In this document: one piece after another, positions 21,921 to 24,086 of the stretch | How positions within the stretch are numbered: the first letter of the stretch is position 1 | How the letters are laid out: every line of letters begins with the position of its first letter | NCBI GenBank assembly: GCA_964451705.1 | Contig: CAYVIV010000011.1 | Coordinates: 1 to 24,086 of the forward strand | Length of the DNA: 24,086 nucleotides | Reading direction: 5' to 3' | From: CAYYFV01 sp964451705 | GTDB lineage: Bacteria > Patescibacteriota > Gracilibacteria > UBA1369 > GCA-2718715 | Notes under the pieces: generated by a model | Told to the model about the DNA's origin: nothing | Database searches by the model: none | The model's input: the letters and a program-made list of their open reading frames with translations, nothing else | Program-made: the position numbers and the translations under genes

Positions 21921-22274
21921 TTAGGCTTCTAATTCACTATACAGTTTTTTTGCATCGGTTACAGCATTTTGTAACTCTAAGGCAATTAATTCATCTATAT
22001 TATCCTTGTGACTTGCTGCAGCAAAATAAATATCCAGGAGGGTGGCCTCTGGGTGGAAGTCTAAAAAGACTTCTACCTTAGCTAGTTCTTCTGGAGATAA
22101 AGCCTTGGAACAAGCTGTGTTTATAGCATCTAAAAACATTTGATGCACAACATATTCCACAAGTTGTTTTTCTTGGTCAGTTAAACTGTCTAGTTCTAAA
22201 GCTGTAATAATTTGCTGGTAATACTTATCAAAGTATTCAGGCATATTATTAAGCATAACTGCAAAATTTGACAT
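21921..22274 (-). CDS. Small helical acidic protein (117 aa), possibly DUF5663-like
   Basis: This acidic, all-helical protein lacks a signal peptide or membrane segment. The part ITALELDSLTDQEKQ followed by VVHQMFLDAINTACSKALSPEELAKVEVFL (residues ~23-71) resembles the pattern of small CPR proteins annotated as DUF5663, which I recall as a helical domain of unknown function; this assignment is tentative. It is encoded between the coiled-coil protein (22 bp upstream) and the 824-aa protein (19 bp downstream) in one operon, so it is probably an adaptor or chaperone-like partner of the large proteins. The ATG has no Shine-Dalgarno sequence. Confidence 0.75.
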   Translation of the reverse strand: MSNFAVMLNNMPEYFDKYYQQIITALELDSLTDQEKQLVEYVVHQMFLDAINTACSKALSPEELAKVEVFLDFHPEATLLDIYFAAASHKDNIDELIALELQNAVTDAKKLYSELEA

Positions 22275-22296
22275 TTCTTAGGGGATTAAAAGTAAA

Positions 22297-24086
22297 TTAT
22301 TTTTGCTTTGAAAACAAGCTCCCGATCACATGGACCGGAGCCATGAATACTGTTCTAACTATCTTACCAGGCGTCCTTAATACCGCTCTATAAGTACTGC
22401 CAACTGCAGAGGTAGAGCCTCTATAAAAGCTTTTACTAGCATTCCAACCACCTCTAAGGCTCCAACCTACCGCACTAGGTATGCGTGGAACTAATGTTAA
22501 TGGATAAGAGAGCACATCTATCAAAGCCCTTTGCCGTGCATCTCGAGAGGTCAACTGCCCAAGTGCTTCATAGGGTCTGGCTGCATGCGCATCAATTTTT
22601 CCTGCTAACTCCTTGTCTCTAGACGAAGGTTTTGGTTGTAGGTTAGCTGTCTTAAAGGGGTTTTTTAAACCAAAGACATTTCTTTCTTCCTGGGCAATTA
22701 AATCTTGCACCTGTTCAAAGACTCTATATCTAGCATCTTTAAGACTGCCTTGAAATGCAGCTGCATGGATCTCTGTAATAGCATCTCTAAGCTCATCCTG
22801 CATTCTGGCAAATACATTCAAATTATGTTTTTTATCTCCTTTAATTGTCTGTTTACGGTACTTCTCTAAGAGTTCCTGAGTTTTAAGCTTAATAATATAC
22901 TCAATTATTGCATCGCTCAAAGCTGAGCATGCAGCCACATCTGCCTGAGACTTATACATTAAATATTTACCTTGTGGTACATTCATACGAGTACCATCCT
23001 TGATAGAATTCAACTCAGAAATTAGTATGAACAACTTCTTAGGATCTTTAATCTTAGCAAAAACTTGCTCTAATTTCTTGGTGTCATCCACCTGTGCTAG
23101 CTGCAATATATCATCCCTAAGGTAAACATCACCTGCACCCTGAGCGTAGTGAGAGTCAGCTATTGCTACAATTGCCTCTTGAAAGCTCATTGGGTAGTAT
23201 CGTTGCATCTTCTCTTGAGCATCTTGATCCTGCAAGAGCTGCTCTTGGGTGTATGATTTATTGGATCTAAAGTCTCTTCTAAACTCTTGATTTTTTCTAC
23301 GTAAATTATCTGCAGCCAAAGCAATAGATGCACATTTATCTAAAAAACCAGGCCTCTGCAACTGCATCTCAGCAGCACCTGCACCCGCTCCTCCAAACAA
23401 TTCAGCATTCTGTGCCATGAGCAACTGAGCATGTAGCTTGATTGCTGCTTGAGTTGGCGTTAAGTCCACGGTCTTACCACTTTCGGCAGTTGCTTCTAGC
23501 TCATTATTTTGAAGGTCTAGAAAATCCTCAGCATTAACTAGAGCTTTGTTAGTATTGTTATCCTGAAAGAAGTAGTGAGCCTCCAGGGGAGTCTTTTGTG
23601 GGAACTCATTGTTATAAGCTATTATTTTCTCTTGTGCTTCTACATTAATACTTTTAGGCATAGCCGTAATCTGGGCCTCCACAAGTGCTTGCAATTTAGC
23701 GGTATCCAAAGGAGCTCCTGCATTCTCAAGATCTGCTTGAACCAAAGTTGACTGGTATGTTGCATTATATTCAGTAATGGCTGTCTGTGTTGCTGCATTT
23801 TCTACATCTAATTTAGTCTTGATTTCCTTTATTTCATTCTGTAAATCATCTACTTCCTTGCGCTTATTAAGAATGTCCTGACCTTCTGTATCTAGTTTCT
23901 CAGCATCTACAATCTTCAAGCCAAGCTTGTTTAGCTCGTCGGTGTGGGCTTTAATTTCAGTCTCTAATTTAGCAATAGCATCGATTAGATCAATCTGGCG
24001 TTGGTCATATGTTGCTTTAGCGAGTGCCTGGAGGCGTTCTGATTCGTCAAGATTTGAGTCCTGAGCTCTGTCCAATGTGGCTTTCC
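22297..24086 (-). CDS. Coiled-coil protein with cationic amphipathic C-terminus (5' end outside window)
   Basis: The frame is open to the right edge of the window, so at least 595 residues are encoded and the true start probably lies beyond it; the in-frame TTG at 24075 is not a convincing start. The visible part opens with a long heptad-rich coiled coil (~20-110 from that TTG) and continues with Gln/Ala-rich helical regions and a small Gly/Ala stretch (GGAGAGAAE, ~227-235). The last ~75 residues are strongly basic and amphipathic, with repeated Arg, Gly, Ser and Tyr/Trp and a hydrophobic end, which suggests membrane or nucleic-acid binding. No known domain or catalytic motif is seen. It is the first visible gene of the four-gene operon; its promoter is out of view. 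Confidence 0.8.
   Translation of the reverse strand, partial: KATLDRAQDSNLDESERLQALAKATYDQRQIDLIDAIAKLETEIKAHTDELNKLGLKIVDAEKLDTEGQDILNKRKEVDDLQNEIKEIKTKLDVENAATQTAITEYNATYQSTLVQADLENAGAPLDTAKLQALVEAQITAMPKSINVEAQEKIIAYNNEFPQKTPLEAHYFFQDNNTNKALVNAEDFLDLQNNELEATAESGKTVDLTPTQAAIKLHAQLLMAQNAELFGGAGAGAAEMQLQRPGFLDKCASIALAADNLRRKNQEFRRDFRSNKSYTQEQLLQDQDAQEKMQRYYPMSFQEAIVAIADSHYAQGAGDVYLRDDILQLAQVDDTKKLEQVFAKIKDPKKLFILISELNSIKDGTRMNVPQGKYLMYKSQADVAACSALSDAIIEYIIKLKTQELLEKYRKQTIKGDKKHNLNVFARMQDELRDAITEIHAAAFQGSLKDARYRVFEQVQDLIAQEERNVFGLKNPFKTANLQPKPSSRDKELAGKIDAHAARPYEALGQLTSRDARQRALIDVLSYPLTLVPRIPSAVGWSLRGGWNASKSFYRGSTSAVGSTYRAVLRTPGKIVRTVFMAPVHVIGSLFSKQK

Overview
The window looks like chromosomal DNA from a small-genome, AT-rich bacterium. 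The best guess is a Patescibacteria/CPR lineage such as Saccharibacteria. That is inferred from the PrgI/TraC-type type IV secretion genes, several lineage-style hypothetical proteins and sparse accessory content. The standard bacterial code fits: UGA ends the bolA-upstream gene and bolA itself. No insertion sequence, integrase, phage gene or CRISPR array is visible. None of the protein-coding starts has a convincing Shine-Dalgarno sequence, although several genes have good sigma70-type promoters.

Layout. Positions 1-290 hold the 3' end of a 23S rRNA gene, a structured spacer and the 5S rRNA. Positions 449-2076 carry two minus-strand genes, a hypothetical protein and a DUF1360 membrane protein. 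A plus-strand RluB/RsuA-type pseudouridine synthase then runs tail-to-tail into minus-strand lepA (elongation factor 4). Divergent from lepA is a two-gene prgI-traC unit closed by a terminator. Convergent to that is a large P2-type, Ca2+-ATPase-like pump. Two tandem tRNA-Gln genes (UUG and CUG anticodons) follow. Next come a protein-kinase-like gene and a divergent MscS channel that share a promoter region. A coiled-coil M23 peptidase is divergent from the operon rpmA, hypothetical, bolA, CGFS-glutaredoxin. The operon is followed by tRNA-His on the minus strand and a 441-bp non-coding stretch with a possible small RNA and a 9-bp tandem repeat.

The last 9.5 kb (14678-24086) is one minus-strand operon of four genes of unknown function: a coiled-coil protein of at least 595 residues with a cationic amphipathic tail, a 117-aa helical protein, an 824-aa protein and a 1581-aa protein. 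Gaps are only 22, 19 and 3 bp, and a strong terminator follows. Reading the two large proteins against each other shows that the 824-aa protein is collinear with the middle of the 1581-aa protein, including a predicted membrane hairpin. They are therefore probably diverged tandem paralogues. This operon is the best candidate for an undescribed system.

The housekeeping genes cover translation (rRNA, tRNA, LepA, L27, pseudouridine synthase), Fe-S/iron handling (BolA-Grx), envelope homeostasis (MscS, M23 peptidase, P-type ATPase) and a fragment of a type IV secretion system.
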